NCBI GenBank assembly: GCA_030633185.1
Contig: DAOVTG010000078.1
Coordinates: 1-10,088, forward strand
Direction: 5' to 3'
Length of the DNA stretch: 10,088 nt
Origin: Deltaproteobacteria bacterium
GTDB taxonomy: Bacteria; Desulfobacterota; Anaeroferrophillalia; Anaeroferrophillales; Tharpellaceae
Shown here: in pieces, positions 1 to 6,734 of the stretch
Position numbering within the stretch: position 1 is the first letter of the stretch
Layout of the letters: each line of letters opens with the position of its first letter
The notes under the pieces: model-generated
The model's database searches: none
What the model was told of the DNA's origin: nothing
What the model saw: only the letters and a program-made list of their open reading frames with translations
Program-made: the position numbers and the translations under genes

Positions 1-12
1 AAAAAGTCACGG

Positions 13-139
13 GATGGCTAAGTAAAAATTTCGATATACAAGATGTTGTGGTTTTTCAGGCGCGAGACCATACATGTAGTATGTCGAGTGCCTGAAAAAC
101 CACAACAGCGCAGTAGATCGGACTTTTTACTTAGCCATC
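13..139 (+). repeat. Hairpin element with terminal inverted repeats, copy 1
   Basis: A 127-bp non-coding element has perfect 16-bp terminal inverted repeats (GATGGCTAAGTAAAAA at 13-28, its complement at 124-139). Inside is an 18-bp perfect stem: 44-61, core GTTGTGGTTTTTCAGGC, pairs with 90-107. The centre (62-89) holds a smaller stem, CATAC 69-73 with GTATG 79-83. Almost the whole element can therefore fold into one long hairpin. It lies directly upstream of the ppiC promoter region, and a second copy sits downstream of ppiC in the opposite orientation. The structure is that of a MITE or REP/BIME-like non-autonomous repeat. No coding capacity and no clear target-site duplication are seen. Family assignment is inference; the repeat and its structure are read directly. 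Confidence 0.85.
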
Positions 140-143
140 ATTC

Positions 144-171
144 TTTACATTTCCTATCTATCTGTGATATT
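144..171 (+). promoter_or_regulatory. Candidate promoter of ppiC
   Basis: TTTACA (144-149), a 16-bp spacer, then GATATT (166-171) preceded by TGT as in an extended -10. Transcription would begin about 60 bases before the ppiC start. The 12-mer TTCTTTACATTT containing the -35 box (141-152) recurs exactly at 709-720 before the next gene. Matches are only partial, so this is a moderate-to-weak prediction. Confidence 0.35.
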
Positions 172-237
172 TCGGCGCAACTTTTAATTTAATCTGGATT
201 TTGAATATCAACAAAAATAATTTTCAAGGAGATTGAC

Positions 238-519
238 ATGGCAAAAGCAAGCGCACGACATATTCTGGTGGAGACTGAAGAGGGTTGTCTGACACTTAAG
301 TCACAGATTGAAGACGGAGAAGATTTCGCCAAGGTGGCGGCGGCTAACTCAAAATGTCCATCCGGGCAGCAGGGCGGGGCTTTGGGTGAGTTTTCACCCG
401 GCCAGATGGTACCGGAATTTGACACCGTAGTCTTTAATGCCGAAGTTGGCAAAGTGCACGGACCGGTAAAGACTGATTTTGGTTATCACCTTATCGAGAT
501 CACCAACCGCACTGACTAA
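238..519 (+). CDS. ppiC: Peptidyl-prolyl cis-trans isomerase, parvulin type (PpiC)
   Basis: A 93-residue stand-alone parvulin domain, the same length as E. coli PpiC (Par10), expected to be cytoplasmic because no signal peptide or membrane segment is present. It would speed cis-trans isomerisation of X-Pro bonds during protein folding. Residues matching the parvulin active site are visible: His8 in RHILV, Cys40 in the SKCPSG motif, Met57 and Phe61 in GQMVPEF, and Phe81/His84 in FGYH. The GGALGEF block at 46-52 is also typical. The ATG is supported by AAGGAG at 226-231 with six-base spacing. The gene is monocistronic, with a candidate promoter at 144-171 and a terminator at 681-710. Both sides carry inverted copies of a hairpin element, and the downstream copy abuts the TAA stop, which is unusual. 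Assignment is confident. Confidence 0.95.
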   Translation: MAKASARHILVETEEGCLTLKSQIEDGEDFAKVAAANSKCPSGQQGGALGEFSPGQMVPEFDTVVFNAEVGKVHGPVKTDFGYHLIEITNRTD

Positions 520-644
520 TGGCGTTGTAAAAAGTTCCGATATCCTGCGTTGTTGAGGTTTTCCAGACACTCGACATACTTCGTGTATGGTCTCGCGCCT
601 GGAAAACCCCAACAACTTGTCTATCGAAATTTTTACTTAGCCAT
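519..644 (-). repeat. Hairpin element, copy 2, inverted relative to copy 1
   Basis: Read on the minus strand this matches copy 1 along its length: the same TGGCTAAGTAAAAATTTCGATA end (written here as two parts, TGGCTAAGTAAAAA then TTTCGATA), the same stem, and the near-identical centre GGCGCGAGACCATACA. The outer repeats (519-533 and 630-644) match at 12 of 15 positions. The inner stem pairs 550-566 with 599-615, with one non-Watson-Crick position. The element begins right at the ppiC stop codon and lies upstream of the terminator, so it should be transcribed as the 3' UTR of ppiC mRNA. Confidence 0.85.
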
Positions 645-680
645 TCCGTTTTTTTACGTTGATGGCTGACCTATAATATG

Positions 681-710
681 GAGAGGACTTTTTGAGCCCT
701 CTCTTTTTTT
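681..710 (+). terminator. Rho-independent terminator after ppiC
   Basis: GAGAGG (681-686) pairs with CCTCTC (698-703), followed immediately by a run of seven T (704-710). It ends the ppiC transcription unit after the 3' hairpin element. Confidence 0.8.
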
Positions 711-711
711 C

Positions 712-739
712 TTTACATTTTGCGTCAGGGATGTAGAAT
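712..739 (+). promoter_or_regulatory. Candidate promoter of the MBL-fold gene
   Basis: TTTACA (712-717), 16-bp spacer, TAGAAT (734-739). The start site would fall at about the ATG at 746, giving a leaderless or nearly leaderless mRNA. That fits the absence of a properly spaced ribosome binding site: AGGTGG at 740-745 touches the ATG. Weak-to-moderate prediction. Confidence 0.35.
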
Positions 740-745
740 AGGTGG

Positions 746-1534
746 ATGACTGAACACTCATTCACTTTACATCGAATCCAGGGTTATATTGCATCACTCT
801 ACCTGATTGAATATCGAGATCGGGTTCTGCTCCTTGATGGTGGTGCCCGCTATGATGCGGTTCGTATCGAAACCTATATGAAGCGTGAAATGGGCCGCCT
901 GCCTGATGACCTCAACCTCGCCCTGGTTACCCATATGCATCCCGACCATGCCGGTGGCGCTCCTTTATTGCGACGCCGTTTTCGCACTCAAATTGCCGCG
1001 CATATTGATATTGATAAATGGTATCGAGGTTTTCGGGGTGCCAGCCAACATCTCATAGATACCATTCTCGGACACTATTCCGCCCGCCAACAGTTCGGCA
1101 AACTGGAGCGAGCCTGGTATCCCCGACGTCTCAAACCCGATTATTTTCTCGACGACGGCCACACCTTACCCGGATTCCCCGACTGGAGGGCCTATACAGC
1201 CCCGGGCCATACCCTCTATGATATGGTTTTCTATCATCCGGAAAAAGAGTTGCTTTATGTCGGTGATCTGGTCATCAAGACCGGCAAAAAAATTGTCTTG
1301 CCCTTCCCTACCCTTTTCCCTGAACTAATGACGGCAACCCTCAAACGGATGTCTCATCTGCCGGTAAAAAAATTACTTTTAGCCCACGGCGGCGAGCTTA
1401 AAATCGACGACAGCTACTCTTTTTTTACAGAGCTGCTGCCCCAAGTCGGCAAATATGGACAAACCTTTTTTAGACTGGTAGAACCCTTCTGTTCACTGGC
1501 CCCAGACGTTCGACTATACAAGAAAAATCACTAA
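746..1534 (+). CDS. MBL-fold metallo-hydrolase
   Basis: A 262-residue metallo-beta-lactamase-fold protein with no signal peptide, so probably cytoplasmic. Metal ligands are in the standard order: H63-M-H65-P-D67-H68, His155 in TAPGHT, Asp174 in YVGDLV, and His214 in LLAHGG. This predicts a dinuclear zinc or iron site. The family (COG0491-like) includes glyoxalase II, lactonases, persulfide dioxygenases and other thioester or ester hydrolases; no substrate-defining signature is evident, so the reaction is left open. The 95-135 region, rich in Arg, Tyr and Trp, lies between the second beta-sheet strands and His155 and may shape the substrate pocket. An in-frame stop at 734 excludes longer forms, so ATG 746 is the first possible start. 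The neighbouring YyaL-type gene is 97 bp downstream on the same strand and could be co-transcribed, though it has its own ribosome binding site. Confidence 0.88.
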   Translation: MTEHSFTLHRIQGYIASLYLIEYRDRVLLLDGGARYDAVRIETYMKREMGRLPDDLNLALVTHMHPDHAGGAPLLRRRFRTQIAAHIDIDKWYRGFRGASQHLIDTILGHYSARQQFGKLERAWYPRRLKPDYFLDDGHTLPGFPDWRAYTAPGHTLYDMVFYHPEKELLYVGDLVIKTGKKIVLPFPTLFPELMTATLKRMSHLPVKKLLLAHGGELKIDDSYSFFTELLPQVGKYGQTFFRLVEPFCSLAPDVRLYKKNH

Positions 1535-1631
1535 CAATTAAACATGATGATTTTAGTTGTGTTTATGCGGCAGTTGTGATAGGAGATTATTTAACTGTTT
1601 TTTATAACAAGATACCGGAAGGAAGATTTCG

Positions 1632-3452
1632 ATGGCTAATTGTTTAATAAATGAGTCAAGTACCTATTTGCGCCAGCACGCTGAACAGCCGGTCGACTGG
1701 TATCCATGGGGGCAGGAAGCCCTGGAAAAGGCCCGGCGTGAAGATAAACCGCTGTTTCTCTCTATCGGTTACTCGACTTGCCACTGGTGCCATGTCATGG
1801 CCCATGAATCATTTGCCGATGAAGAGGTTGCAGCCCTTTTAAATAAAAACTTTATCGCGGTCAAAATCGATCGCGAAGAACGCCCCGATCTTGACCAGAT
1901 CTATATGCTCACCTGTCAGTTTTTTACCGGAGCCGGAGGCTGGCCGCTTTCGGTCTTTATCACACCGGAAGGACTCCCCTTTTTCGCTGGAACCTACTTT
2001 CCGAAACAAACCGGTGCTGGTCTCAATACGCCCGGTTTTATCGAAATTCTCAACTACCTGGCTACGCGCTGGCACTCGGAACGACAAGCTTTGCTGAAAA
2101 ATGGTCAGGAGGTGGTGAAACTCCTGCATTCGATGGAGCAGCCCCGTCCGGTTGATGAAGTTTTAGGGGTTGACCTGCTCGGTAATGCCGCCGAACAACT
2201 GGCTGAAAACTTTGATCATGAGAACGGCGGATTTGGTGCAGCCCCCAAATTCCCGACCCCGCACCAGCTACTTTTTCTACTGCGTTGGCATCAGCGCAGC
2301 GGTTCAAATATCGCTTTAGAAATGGTTGAGAAAACCCTGGACAAGATGGCGGCCGGCGGGATCTTTGATCATTTAGGCGGCGGTTTTCACCGCTATGCAG
2401 TCGATAAGCAGTGGCAGGTTCCCCATTTTGAAAAGATGCTCTATGATCAGGCGACCATCGCTTATGCCTATACTGAAGCCTATCAAATTTCCGGCAAGAA
2501 ACATTATGCCGAAGTTGTCGCCTCTATTTTCAACTATTTGGAGCGTGAGTTGCGCGGGACTGAAGGCGCTTTCTATGCCGCCCAGGATGCCGACAGTGAG
2601 GGTATCGAGGGGGCTTTCTATGTCTGGGCCGCAGCTCAAATCAAGACCGTTCTAGATCAGTCTGAGGCTGCACTTTTCTGTCGGCATTACGGCGTCAGTG
2701 AAAAAGGCAACTTCCCCGAGATTGAAGGCAGCAGTGTTTTACGCCGAATTGCGTATAAAGCCGACAACGATGGCAGTGGTGATGAAAACGAAAAAACAAC
2801 CACTGAACCGGCTCAGAAATTAGAGCATAGTCGGAAAGCTCTGTTTCAGGCGCGAACTCAGCGCCAGGCACCGTTTATTGACAAAAAGATTATTACTGCC
2901 TGGAACGGCCTGATGATTGCCGCCCTGGCCCGGGCCTCAGTGGTCTTTAAAAAGCCCCACTATCTGGAGCTGGCTGAAACTGCGGCCCGAACCCTTGATA
3001 AACATTTAAGTCGAGATGGAGATCGTTTGTGGCGGCGCTGGTCAGCCGGTGAAGAATCCGCGATTCCCGCCTTCCTCGATGATTATGCCTTTTACATTCA
3101 AGGGCTTCTTGAACTTAATACGGCCGGGGCCGACACTCTCTTTCTGGAACGAGCCCGGCGTTTGATGGCAACCGTGAATGAACTCTTTTGGGATGATCAG
3201 GGTGAACGCTTTTTTTACAGCAGCAGCGATTCCGAAAAACTGATCGCCCGCAACCTTGAACTACACGACGGGGCTCTGCCCGGCAGCAACTCGGTAATGA
3301 TTATGAATCTTTTACGCCTTATGGCGATAACCGGGGATACCGAGTATCAAAAGCAGGCCGAAAAAGCCCTGGGCCGCATTGCTGGCCTGGCCGCCCAAAC
3401 CCCGCTCCTCTATCTCCAATATCTCAGCGCCCTGGACGAGTATCTTCCCTGA
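1632..3452 (+). CDS. DUF255/YyaL-type thioredoxin-domain protein
   Basis: A 606-residue member of the YyaL/SSP411 family. Residues 1-170 form the DUF255 thioredoxin-like domain. It contains family hallmarks: QPVDWYPWG at 19-27, the redox-like Cys50-His-Trp-Cys53 in YSTCHWCHVM, REERPDLDQIYM at 81-92, and GGWPLSVF at 102-109. Residues from about 185 onward form an alpha/alpha-barrel (glycosidase/epimerase-like fold), with GGGFHRYAVD at 249-258, VPHFEKMLYDQ at 263-273, ITAWNGLM at 421-428 and DGALPGSNSV at 546-555. The molecular function is not established for the bacterial family; a redox or carbohydrate-linked role is only suggested by the folds. The start is secure: AAGGAAG at 1619-1625 sits before the ATG, and the protein begins where family members do. 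It is shorter than the usual ~670-700 residues, ending at ALDEYLP without the customary C-terminal segment. Confidence 0.92.
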   Translation: MANCLINESSTYLRQHAEQPVDWYPWGQEALEKARREDKPLFLSIGYSTCHWCHVMAHESFADEEVAALLNKNFIAVKIDREERPDLDQIYMLTCQFFTGAGGWPLSVFITPEGLPFFAGTYFPKQTGAGLNTPGFIEILNYLATRWHSERQALLKNGQEVVKLLHSMEQPRPVDEVLGVDLLGNAAEQLAENFDHENGGFGAAPKFPTPHQLLFLLRWHQRSGSNIALEMVEKTLDKMAAGGIFDHLGGGFHRYAVDKQWQVPHFEKMLYDQATIAYAYTEAYQISGKKHYAEVVASIFNYLERELRGTEGAFYAAQDADSEGIEGAFYVWAAAQIKTVLDQSEAALFCRHYGVSEKGNFPEIEGSSVLRRIAYKADNDGSGDENEKTTTEPAQKLEHSRKALFQARTQRQAPFIDKKIITAWNGLMIAALARASVVFKKPHYLELAETAARTLDKHLSRDGDRLWRRWSAGEESAIPAFLDDYAFYIQGLLELNTAGADTLFLERARRLMATVNELFWDDQGERFFYSSSDSEKLIARNLELHDGALPGSNSVMIMNLLRLMAITGDTEYQKQAEKALGRIAGLAAQTPLLYLQYLSALDEYLP

Positions 3453-3455
3453 TGA

Positions 3456-3472
3456 CAAAGTAATATACTTTG
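3456..3472. repeat. Perfect short palindrome after the YyaL-type gene
   Basis: CAAAGTA (3456-3462), spacer ATA, TACTTTG (3466-3472): a perfect 7-bp inverted repeat four bases past the stop codon. It has no following T-run, so it is not a classical terminator. It may be a weak mRNA 3' hairpin or a protein binding site. Confidence 0.5.
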
Positions 3473-3485
3473 AGACCATTTAGAT

Positions 3486-3512
3486 AATTCCGGGGACACC
3501 TTACCTAATTAA
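3486..3512. other. Possible remnant of an IS200/RAYT-type element end
   Basis: The stretch with core CCGGGGACACC (3490-3500) followed by TTACCTAATTAA resembles, from memory, conserved sequences that flank REP-associated (Y1/IS200-like) transposase genes in proteobacteria. No transposase ORF or second end is present in the window. This is recognition without a search and should be treated as tentative. Confidence 0.25.
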
Positions 3513-3557
3513 CGGGTTATGGAGGCTATCCGGCCGGACTTGGAGAACAAATTCTGC

Positions 3558-3586
3558 TTGTCAGAGTTATGAGGCTTCGCTATAGT
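3558..3586 (+). promoter_or_regulatory. Sigma-70-like promoter of the antiporter gene
   Basis: TTGTCA (3558-3563), an ideal 17-bp spacer, then TATAGT (3581-3586). Each box matches consensus at five of six positions. Predicted transcription starts near 3593, leaving a leader of about 68 bases before the antiporter ATG. Confidence 0.55.
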
Positions 3587-3660
3587 ATGGTCATGACTAT
3601 TATGGACTGTCAGTTAGTGATTGCCGGAGCTCTTTTTTTTACCGGAACGGGAAAAGTTTC

Positions 3661-5352
3661 ATGAACGCCATTCTCGCAGTAAGCATTCTAGTGACGGCCG
3701 GACTGCTGGGCGGCGGTGTGGCCCGGCGCCTGCACCTGCCTTCGGTTACCGGTAATATTGTGGCCGGGATTATCATCGGGCCCTACCTGACCCATCTCTT
3801 AACTCACGAAATCGTCTATCATACCCTTAAACCAATCTCTGAAATTGCCTTAAGTCTGATCGCCATTTCGATCGCTTCTCATCTCAAGATACGGCGTATA
3901 GCCCCTCAGGCTTTAAGCCTGCTCTCAATTGCTCTGGCCCAGGCCCTGACAGCCATGGTCGCGGTCTATTTTTTCTGCAATTTCTGGCTCGACAACTGGG
4001 TTATCTCCCTGCTTTTGGCAACAATTGCGACCTCGACCGCACCGGCGGCGACCTTGTCGGTTATCCGTGAGACCGAGGCCGATGGCCCTCTGGTGAAAAA
4101 TCTTTTGTCGGTTGTGGCCCTCGATAATGTTCTGGCAATCGTTATCTTTGTTCTGATTTCAGTGGTAATTGGCAATCAATTAGGCGGCCGGGCCGATCTT
4201 GGAGCCCAAGTCACTCAGGCCGGATGGGTGTTGGGACAGGCCCTGTTGGTTGGCGCAGGTTCCGGGACAGTGATGATGATTCTAGCCCGCAGACTCCAGG
4301 GAAAATCCCATTTTGTCTCTTTATTGCTGATGGCTGTCTGCTTTACGACGGGGATCTCGTTGTGGCTCAAGATTTCACCGCTGCTGCCCAATATGGTTCT
4401 GGGTTTTATGATTACCAATTTTTCCCCGGCCAATCGCCAGATCTTGACTTCGGTCGAGGATCTTGAACCATTTCTCTACGTCTGTTTTTTCACCTTGGCC
4501 GGCACTCATCTCGACTTGGCCCTGCTGCCCTCACTGGGAGCTGTCGGGGTTACCTACATTCTCGCCCGTTACGGTGGTAAACTTTTGGGGGCCGGTGTCA
4601 GTGCCTGGATTACCAGAGCGCCTGAACCGGTCGGCAAATTGCTGGGTTTCTGTCTCGTACCCCAAGCCGGAGTCGCAATCGGTCTGGTGGTTGCAATGCA
4701 GGAAAATCCGCTTTTCAGACCTTATGAAGCAACCGTGACGGCAATTATTCTGGCCTCCATCGTGGTCAGTGAACTTATCGGACCGATCATGGTCAAAAAG
4801 ACCTTGGAACATGCCGGTGAAACCGGCAAAGCGGGCCATCTACTGTTTGGCATCCTCGGACGTGATGCGGTTTCGCTGGAGTTTGAGGCTGCCGACAAGT
4901 GGACTCTGCTCAAGGAAATGGTCGATTTTGCCGTAACAACCTACAAACTGCCGGACAAATGCCATGAACCTCTCTTACACTCAGTCATCGAACGGGAGCA
5001 CTCGTTGAGTACGGGGATCGGCAAAGGAATTGCGATTCCGCATGGCACCGTAACCCATGGAACAATTTCCAAGAACCAATGTATCATGGGAGTCATGGCG
5101 GTGATTCGGGAGGGAGTTGATTTTAACTCTTTAGATGGAAAAAAAGCAAAAGTTATTATCTTGATGGTTATCCCTGAGCACTGTTTTGAAGATCACTTGA
5201 AAACCCTGGCCGCAGTCTCCAAGATTTTCAGTCGCAAGGAGATGACTGAACGAGTAATTGCCGCCGAAACCGCGCATGAAGTCTATCATCTGATTTTCAG
5301 CGAGGAGATGGGAGAACTCGACTATCTGGCCTCGGCCTCCGCCATTGAGTGA
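3661..5352 (+). CDS. CPA2-type cation:proton antiporter with C-terminal PTS EIIA domain
   Basis: A 563-residue inner-membrane protein. Residues 1-380 consist of about a dozen hydrophobic segments typical of monovalent cation:proton antiporters (Na+/H+ exchanger fold), starting with the LHLPSVTGNIVAGIIIGP block (25-41, conserved in CPA2 proteins). The region ATSTAPAATLSVIRE (123-137) and VVALDNVLAI (151-160) correspond to the unwound helix and ion-binding helix. Residues about 412-548 are a soluble PTS EIIA type-2 (fructose/mannitol-like) domain, with the phosphorylatable histidine at His461 in GKGIAIPHG and a conserved DHLKTLA block at 511-517. The arrangement suggests ion exchange controlled by phosphorelay state; this is inference from the fusion. 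The ion (Na+ or K+) cannot be told. ATG 3661 has only a weak purine-rich ribosome site (GGGAAAAG, 3649-3656). The gene looks monocistronic and converges on the amidohydrolase. Confidence 0.9.
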   Translation: MNAILAVSILVTAGLLGGGVARRLHLPSVTGNIVAGIIIGPYLTHLLTHEIVYHTLKPISEIALSLIAISIASHLKIRRIAPQALSLLSIALAQALTAMVAVYFFCNFWLDNWVISLLLATIATSTAPAATLSVIRETEADGPLVKNLLSVVALDNVLAIVIFVLISVVIGNQLGGRADLGAQVTQAGWVLGQALLVGAGSGTVMMILARRLQGKSHFVSLLLMAVCFTTGISLWLKISPLLPNMVLGFMITNFSPANRQILTSVEDLEPFLYVCFFTLAGTHLDLALLPSLGAVGVTYILARYGGKLLGAGVSAWITRAPEPVGKLLGFCLVPQAGVAIGLVVAMQENPLFRPYEATVTAIILASIVVSELIGPIMVKKTLEHAGETGKAGHLLFGILGRDAVSLEFEAADKWTLLKEMVDFAVTTYKLPDKCHEPLLHSVIEREHSLSTGIGKGIAIPHGTVTHGTISKNQCIMGVMAVIREGVDFNSLDGKKAKVIILMVIPEHCFEDHLKTLAAVSKIFSRKEMTERVIAAETAHEVYHLIFSEEMGELDYLASASAIE

Positions 5353-5425
5353 GTAAAAGTAATCGATTATCTGCTTAGTGATACGGTTCCGATCCTGCTC
5401 CGTGATGCCCTAAAAATTTTTGCGC

Positions 5426-6619
5426 TCATTTGAGGGCGTCAATTATTTCGCGGCCTTGCAGAGCAATGCTAAACATGGTTGTCAGGGCGATATCGAGGGC
5501 CTTTTCATCGATATCAAAAAGCGAGCTGTGTAATGGATGAATGATTCCCCGTTCATGGTTGCCACAGCCAAAAAAGAGATAACAGCCGGGAACCTGTTCT
5601 GCGAAACGGGCAAAGTCTTCACCTCCGAGCAGGGGCTGGCCGTTATCTTCGAAATGGGTGATAACCTGGCTTTGACTGAGGATATCAGTCAAAAGTTCAC
5701 AAAGGCGCGGATCATTGACCAGAGCCGGGGCAACTTCGCTGATACTGATTTTGGCTTCGGCCCCGAAGGCTTTGGGCAGACCATTGACAATTCGTTCAAG
5801 AGCTAAGTGCAAGCGTTGATGCTGTGCCCGGGAGAGGCTGCGAATAGTGCCGGTCAAGACAACCTGATCGGCAATGATGTTAGAGGCAGTGCCGCCGTTT
5901 ATCGTTCCGATGGAAATCAGAGCCGGGTCGACCGGATCGATATTCTTGGTAGCCAAATGGTTGAAAGCAAGAATCAGGTGAGCCGCAACCTGAATTGCGT
6001 CGATCGCTTTTTCCGGCGTACAAGCATGGGCGGAACGGCCTTTGACCGTGATCACAAAATGCTCGGTGGCGGCCATGAAAACCTGGCGGTGAAGCCGGAC
6101 ACTGCCGACCTCCATATGCGGAAAGAAGTGAAACCCGAAAATCGCCGCCGGGGGTTCGTTAAAAAGCCCATCCTTCAGCATGGCCAGAGCCCCCTGACCA
6201 TTCTCTTCGGCCGGTTGGAAAATCAACCTGACTGGAGAGGAGAGTTGCTGCTGATTTTCGGCCAGGGCGACAGCCAGTCCCATAAGCACCGCAGCATGAC
6301 CGTCGTGAGCACAGGCGTGCATAACCCCGGGAATGGCTGAGGCATAAGTCGTCTTTTTGTGATCATCCAGAGGCAGGGCATCAAAATCGGCCCGAAAGGC
6401 AATCTCGGATCCGGGTGCCTGGCGATTTATCCAGGCGACGATGCCATGGCCGCCGAAATCGGTCTGATGCTCAATTTCATGGTGACTCAAGACCTGGCTG
6501 ATAAAACGGGCACTCTCCTGCTCATGACCGGAGAGCTCCGGGTAGCGATGCAGATGCCGACGCCACTCTCTGACAAAAGGAAAAATTTTGCTCTCCGGAG
6601 AAGGGTTTGAAGCGTTCAT
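5426..6619 (-). CDS. M20D-family amidohydrolase (hippurate/IAA-amino-acid hydrolase type)
   Basis: A 397-residue M20 peptidase-family protein, cytoplasmic, predicted to hydrolyse an N-acyl or amide bond of an amino-acid derivative using two metal ions. Visible signatures in order: RRHLHRYPELSGHE (20-33), RADFDALPL (76-84), MHACAHDGH (100-108, with ligands Cys103 and His105), QPAEENGQGA (135-144, with catalytic Glu138 and ligand Glu139), His164 in FGFH, the dimerisation-domain motif KGRSAHAC (193-200), GGTASNIIAD (242-251), LGGEDFARF (331-339), and the final ligand His364 in HPLHSSLFDIDE. All expected ligands are present, so the enzyme should be active; the natural substrate is unknown. The usual HACGHD glycine is alanine here. 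Start is well supported: AGGAGA (complement of 6624-6629) precedes the ATG. It is transcribed divergently from the carbonic-anhydrase-like gene and convergently with the antiporter gene. Confidence 0.93.
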   Translation of the reverse strand: MNASNPSPESKIFPFVREWRRHLHRYPELSGHEQESARFISQVLSHHEIEHQTDFGGHGIVAWINRQAPGSEIAFRADFDALPLDDHKKTTYASAIPGVMHACAHDGHAAVLMGLAVALAENQQQLSSPVRLIFQPAEENGQGALAMLKDGLFNEPPAAIFGFHFFPHMEVGSVRLHRQVFMAATEHFVITVKGRSAHACTPEKAIDAIQVAAHLILAFNHLATKNIDPVDPALISIGTINGGTASNIIADQVVLTGTIRSLSRAQHQRLHLALERIVNGLPKAFGAEAKISISEVAPALVNDPRLCELLTDILSQSQVITHFEDNGQPLLGGEDFARFAEQVPGCYLFFGCGNHERGIIHPLHSSLFDIDEKALDIALTTMFSIALQGREIIDALK

Positions 6620-6705
6620 AAAATCTCCTGATCTGGTTTAATGGGGTGCGAAGCAGGGTGAAGCAAAAGTCGACGGTGTTCTCGATCTTTGTTAACGAGG
6701 CCTGC

Positions 6706-6734
6706 ATAATAGTTGAGTTGACCCTGCTGGTCAA
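6706..6734 (-). promoter_or_regulatory. Sigma-70-like promoter of the M20D gene
   Basis: On the minus strand, TTGACC (complement of 6729-6734), a 17-bp spacer, and TATTAT (complement of 6706-6711). This is a strong match. Transcription would start near 6699, about 80 bases ahead of the gene. It overlaps the opposite-facing promoter. Confidence 0.55.
6718..6734. promoter_or_regulatory. Palindromic operator candidate between divergent genes
   Basis: TTGACC-CTGCT-GGTCAA: a perfect 6-bp inverted repeat with 5-bp spacer. Each arm doubles as a -35 box of one divergent promoter, so a dimeric regulator bound here would affect both genes. No regulator gene is adjacent, so the binding protein is unknown. 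Confidence 0.4.

Noticed and set aside
100..108. M20D HACAHDGH alanine in place of the common glycine (protein residues 100-108)
   Set aside because: The metal ligands are all intact and Gly/Ala exchange at this position is mild; not evidence of lost activity.
639..667. AGCCAT/ATGGCT inverted repeat beyond the end of hairpin copy 2
   Set aside because: Six-base arms with a 17-base loop are too weak to support another element end or a terminator.
1631..1639. GATGGCTAA at the YyaL-type start matches the end of the hairpin element
   Set aside because: Only nine bases agree and they simply encode Met-Ala-Asn; no further element sequence follows, so this is most likely chance.
5404..5440. Possible bidirectional terminator between the convergent genes
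   Set aside because: GCCCT/AGGGC pair around an A5T5 loop, but the stem is short, overlaps the M20D stop codon and no T-run follows it on either strand.
5807..6340. 177-residue plus-strand open frame inside the M20D gene
   Set aside because: It lies antisense to a gene with complete family motifs, has no recognisable domain and no ribosome site; it is a shadow frame.
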